From NCBI GenBank assembly GCA_017939025.1, contig JAGBAI010000014.1:1-8993 (forward strand): a DNA stretch of 8,993 nucleotides, given 5' to 3'. The position numbers and the translations under genes were made by a program. The DNA comes from Oscillospiraceae bacterium. GTDB lineage: Bacteria; Bacillota_A; Clostridia; Oscillospirales; Oscillospiraceae. Shown piece after piece: positions 6,372 to 8,993 of this stretch (position 1 is its first letter; the number at the start of each line of letters is the position of its first letter). The notes beneath the pieces are model-generated. The model did not search any database and had not been told where the DNA came from. It saw nothing but the letters and a program-made list of their open reading frames with translations.

Positions 6372-6480
6372 GTAGGGACCGTCATCCCTGACGGTCCGTC
6401 AGAAAATCTGACCTCGATGGGCAGATTTTCTGCTTGGCTGTTATCGTAGGTTTCGGACCGTCCGGGAGGACGGTCCCTAC
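6372..6480. repeat. REPIN-like inverted doublet with an internal hairpin, element D
   Basis: Arms at 6372-6397 and 6455-6480 (26 nt each) carry the stem GGACCGTC...GACGGTCC and GTAG/CTAC ends. They differ at only two loop positions. The 57-nt spacer holds its own perfect 11-bp inverted repeat, CAGAAAATCTG (6400-6410) against CAGATTTTCTG (6422-6432). The element starts 3 nt after the acsV stop codon and abuts the ribosome site of the VOC gene, leaving almost no other intergenic DNA. The stem is unrelated to that of elements B and C. Confidence 0.87.
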
Positions 6481-6483
6481 GGT

Positions 6484-8409
6484 TTACATTTCCTGTACGC
6501 TATGGGGGAACAGTCTGGCATCGGTGTGGGGCAGGAAGCAGGCAGCCACGAAGGAATCCATGTAGCCGGGATAGGTAGACAGTTCCAGATAGGTCATGTT
6601 GGCAGCCACTTCATGGCACTTGGCGTTGGCTTCGTCGCTGACCACCATGGCGTAAGCGCCGGTGAGGGAGGAGTTGCCGATGTACTGGAACTTTTCCAGC
6701 TCCACATCCGGGAACATGCCGATGTTCACCGCATTGTGCATATTGATACCGGAACCGATGCCGCCGGCAACATAGACCTTGTCGATCATATCCACGGTCA
6801 TATCCACGCTCTGAAGGAGCGTATCGATGGCGGAGAAGATGGCACCCTTGGCCCGGATGAAGTTGTCGATATCCACTTCGTTCAGGGAAACCTCCCGTCC
6901 GGTCTCACTTTCCTCGGGGAAGGCCACCACGTAGCGGCCCATGCCGTGCTCGTCCCGGCGTACACGCTTGCCTTCTCTCTGGAAGAGGCCCTTGGCATTG
7001 ATGATGCCGCAGCGGAACAGTTCGGAGATCATGTCGATGATACCGGAGCCGCAGATACCGACCACTTTCTGCCCCGGCTCACCAATGATGTCCAGAGTGG
7101 GCTCCATGGTGTCCTTGTCAATGACGCAGGCTTCCACAGCGCCGTCAGTGGCCCGCATACCGCTGGAAATATCGCCGCCTTCAAAGGCAGGGCCGGCGGA
7201 GCAGGCACAGCTCATCAGGAAATCCCGGTTTCCGAAAACCAGTTCGCCGTTGGTGCCCAGGTCGATAAACAGGCTCATTTCATCCTTGTCCCAGATGCCC
7301 GCCGCCAGAGTACCGGCGGTAATGTCACCGCCAACATAGGAACCAATGTTGGGTGCGATGAGAACAGGGGCCAGAGGGTTGGCAGGCAGCTTCAGATCTC
7401 CCGCCAGCAGACCGTCCCAGCTGAAGAAGCTGGGGATGTAGGGCTCCATGCGCACAGGCTCCGCATCCACGCCCAGCAGCAGATGGTTCATGGTGGTGTT
7501 GGAGCCAACACTCAGCCGTAGGATGCTCCGGGCAGAAATGCCGGCACTCTTGCACAGATTGCCAATAATGGGATTCAGGGTTTCCTTAATAATGGCATTT
7601 TGCAGCTTTGCCTTACCACCGGTTCTGCCCTGTTCAATAATACGGTTGATCACGTCCGCGCCGTAGCGGATCTGGCCGTTGCCGGAGGAACCCTTTGCCA
7701 GCAGCTTACCGGACGTCAGATCGGTCAGCACCATGGTGACAGTGGTGGTGCCGATATCGATGGCACAGCCCACAATGGCGGTGTCGGCAGGATCGCAAAC
7801 TTCCATGCAGACGAAGGTATCGCCCCGGAGTTCACCCTTAGCGCAGACAGTCCAGTTATGCTCTCTCAGAACATGGGCCATGCGAACCATGACCCCATAG
7901 GGAATGTGCACCTTCTCCACGCCAAAGGCTTCCTGAATGGCCCAGGTCAAACGCTCTACGTCAGGCATGGTGTCATCCAGGGTCGGCTCTGCCATGGTAA
8001 TGACGGCAGCACGGAAGTTATTGACAAAATGGATGCCGCTTTCCCGGAGGTGGTTCTGGCAGTCCTCAAAAATGGCGATTTCCTTGGGGCTGCTGAGATC
8101 CGCAGTCTTCATGCGGCTCTGGTAAGCACTGGCAATGTCCGGCACGAAAACAGTGCAGTCGGACAGCACCTTGGAATTGCAGCTTAAACGCCAGCCGGCC
8201 TCCCATTCCTCTTCAGAAATATGGCGGCTCTTGAGAGAATCCAGCTGCCCCTCCACCAGCTTCACCCGGCACTTGCCGCAGGAGCCGTTGCCGGAGCAGG
8301 GGGCGTCAATGGCCACATTACCACGCCGGGCCAGCTCCAGCAGATTGTCGCCTAAATTGCATTCCAGAATGACAGGGGTAGCCCCCTCAATTTGGAAGGT
8401 TACTTTCAT
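6484..8409 (-). CDS. acsV: corrinoid activation protein, RACo/AcsV type ([2Fe-2S] + ASKHA ATPase)
   Basis: A 641-residue protein, close to the roughly 630 of characterised RACo. It uses ATP to drive one-electron reduction of the inactive Co(II) corrinoid of the corrinoid iron-sulfur protein, restoring methyl transfer. The N-terminal ferredoxin domain has cysteines at 38, 44, 47 and 77 (C-x5-C-x2-C-x29-C). A linker region follows to about 210, then an actin-like ASKHA domain: DIGTTT (218-223), GSNTTMNHLLLG (302-313), PNIGSYVGGD (353-362), DLGTNGE (383-389), CACSAGPAFEGG (401-412), GICGSGIID (451-459) and VAGGIGSGI (547-555). The ATG at 8407-8409 has AAAGGAAA about 10 nt upstream. Its place directly after acsB supports the corrinoid iron-sulfur protein as partner. 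Activation of a methyltransferase corrinoid protein is an alternative, since the family is broad. Confidence 0.9.
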   Translation of the reverse strand: MKVTFQIEGATPVILECNLGDNLLELARRGNVAIDAPCSGNGSCGKCRVKLVEGQLDSLKSRHISEEEWEAGWRLSCNSKVLSDCTVFVPDIASAYQSRMKTADLSSPKEIAIFEDCQNHLRESGIHFVNNFRAAVITMAEPTLDDTMPDVERLTWAIQEAFGVEKVHIPYGVMVRMAHVLREHNWTVCAKGELRGDTFVCMEVCDPADTAIVGCAIDIGTTTVTMVLTDLTSGKLLAKGSSGNGQIRYGADVINRIIEQGRTGGKAKLQNAIIKETLNPIIGNLCKSAGISARSILRLSVGSNTTMNHLLLGVDAEPVRMEPYIPSFFSWDGLLAGDLKLPANPLAPVLIAPNIGSYVGGDITAGTLAAGIWDKDEMSLFIDLGTNGELVFGNRDFLMSCACSAGPAFEGGDISSGMRATDGAVEACVIDKDTMEPTLDIIGEPGQKVVGICGSGIIDMISELFRCGIINAKGLFQREGKRVRRDEHGMGRYVVAFPEESETGREVSLNEVDIDNFIRAKGAIFSAIDTLLQSVDMTVDMIDKVYVAGGIGSGINMHNAVNIGMFPDVELEKFQYIGNSSLTGAYAMVVSDEANAKCHEVAANMTYLELSTYPGYMDSFVAACFLPHTDARLFPHSVQEM

Positions 8410-8452
8410 AATTTGAAAATTTCCTTTCGGATGATCTATTGCTTTTTATTGC

Positions 8453-8473
8453 GGGAGGGGCAATGCCCCTCCC
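8453..8473. repeat. solo palindrome matching the element A stem
   Basis: GGGAGGGG-CAATG-CCCCTCCC, the same 8-bp stem as the right arm of element A (413-433), here without GTAG or CTAC ends and without a facing partner. It probably is a decayed single arm of that family. It lies 44 nt before acsV on the minus-strand transcript, and no T-run follows. Confidence 0.65.
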
Positions 8474-8480
8474 AATTGTT

Positions 8481-8577
8481 TTCGATTTCAAGAATGTAAT
8501 CGAATCGGGCCGTCCACCCAATGGGCCTGGACTTAAGACCGGTCAAAGTCACGCCATTACCAGCGGCGGTTCGCCGC
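8481..8577. repeat. third copy of the structured repeat (U3) with left hairpin
   Basis: 8501-8577 aligns without gaps to 4624-4700, about 54 of 77 positions identical by eye, with the best-kept stretches at CGGGCCG-N-CCACCCA and CGCCATT. It keeps the GC-rich end hairpin (AGCGGCG-GTT-CGCCGCT, 8562-8578) and a left hairpin (TTCGATT-N10-AATCGAA, 8481-8504). The left hairpin sits where U1 and U2 pair, but with a different flanking strand, so the pairing is kept while the sequence is not. The end hairpin runs into the acsB stop codon. It fills most of the acsB-acsV gap together with the solo palindrome. Confidence 0.65.
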
Positions 8578-8993
8578 TTACATCAGAGGCTCCATGCCCA
8601 GGACGGGATGGTTCTTTTCGGTCAGCCAGTTCAGCAGCTCTTCGCAGTCGGTGGTGATGGTCTCGTCGGCAACGTAGTCGGTGAAGTTCTCGATGCCGTA
8701 CAGCTCCATAGCGGTCTTGTTCAGCCGCTCACCCACGTCGTCCTTCAGTTCCTTGGGCATCCAGACGATACGCTCAATGCCGCCCTCAGCGGAAATGAAC
8801 TTCTTGGAGGAGATGAAGTGACGGCCATGGCCCATGTAGCCGGGGGTCTGAACACCGCCGCCGGTGCAGGAGGCCAGCTCGCCGAAGGTCATACCGGCAG
8901 GCGTCATGCCCTTGAATTCCCGGTTGACCACGATGAAGCCGTTGGACATAGGCTCGATGCCGCAGATACATTCGAAGCAGCCGCAGCTGGTCA
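8578..8993 (-). CDS. acsB: acetyl-CoA synthase (CO dehydrogenase/ACS beta subunit), C-terminal part
   Basis: Partial: the 5' part lies beyond the right edge and 138 residues are visible. The enzyme condenses CO, a methyl group from the corrinoid iron-sulfur protein and CoA into acetyl-CoA in the Wood-Ljungdahl pathway. The first visible residues read TSCGCFECICGIEPMSNG, containing the Cys-Gly-Cys motif that holds the two nickels of the A-cluster (Cys595-Gly596-Cys597 in Moorella). They are followed by VNREFKGMTPAGMTFGELA, GGGVQTPGYMGHGR and IVWMPKELKDDV, and the protein ends EPLM about 136 residues after the motif, as in the full-length Moorella enzyme. The C-terminus is therefore intact. The [4Fe-4S] cysteines lie outside the window. 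It is followed by acsV on the same strand. Confidence 0.95.
   Translation of the reverse strand, partial: TSCGCFECICGIEPMSNGFIVVNREFKGMTPAGMTFGELASCTGGGVQTPGYMGHGRHFISSKKFISAEGGIERIVWMPKELKDDVGERLNKTAMELYGIENFTDYVADETITTDCEELLNWLTEKNHPVLGMEPLM

Noticed and set aside
6502..8187. Open frames of 339 and 195 residues opposite acsV
   Set aside because: Same register effect opposite a well-supported gene.

Overview
The window looks like chromosomal DNA of an anaerobic, fairly GC-rich member of the Clostridia (Bacillota), probably a gut or sediment acetogen-type organism. The reasons are AGGAGG-like ribosome sites, sigma-A type promoters, intrinsic terminators with U-tracts, and the carbonyl-branch Wood-Ljungdahl genes at the right end. 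All eight genes are read from the minus strand, so transcription runs from high to low coordinates.

Right part (about 4720-8993): an apparent operon. It starts with the C-terminal part of acetyl-CoA synthase (acsB, cut by the window edge, A-cluster Cys-Gly-Cys visible). Next comes a complete corrinoid activation protein (acsV/RACo type, [2Fe-2S] plus ASKHA ATPase), then two tandem YaeR/SMU1112c-type VOC metalloproteins and a DUF3786-like protein. An intrinsic terminator follows at 4720-4748. AcsB makes acetyl-CoA from CO, CoA and a methyl group carried by the corrinoid iron-sulfur protein, and AcsV reductively reactivates that corrinoid. What the VOC and DUF3786 proteins do beside them is unknown.

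Middle part (2415-4721): a MarR-family regulator followed by a MATE exporter, ending in a strong terminator. The marR promoter is flanked by two matching 14-bp inverted repeats, which suggests autoregulation. A 280-bp non-coding stretch between the operon terminator and this unit is full of hairpins.

Left part (1-2380): typA/bipA (ribosome-associated GTPase) and rpmH (ribosomal protein L34), each with its own promoter(s).

The most interesting layer is non-coding. Four intergenic elements (304-437, 5395-5472, 5884-5959, 6372-6480) share one design: GTAG, a hairpin, a spacer, an inverted copy of the hairpin, then CTAC. Arms are 25-26 nt in every case, but stem sequences differ between elements while matching within an element. 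They resemble REPIN/REP-doublet mobile palindromes, and three of them fill successive gaps of the acs-linked operon, lying between stop codon and ribosome site. A second, unrelated repeat family has three units: two facing each other at 4531-4700 and one at 8499-8577. I do not recognise that family.
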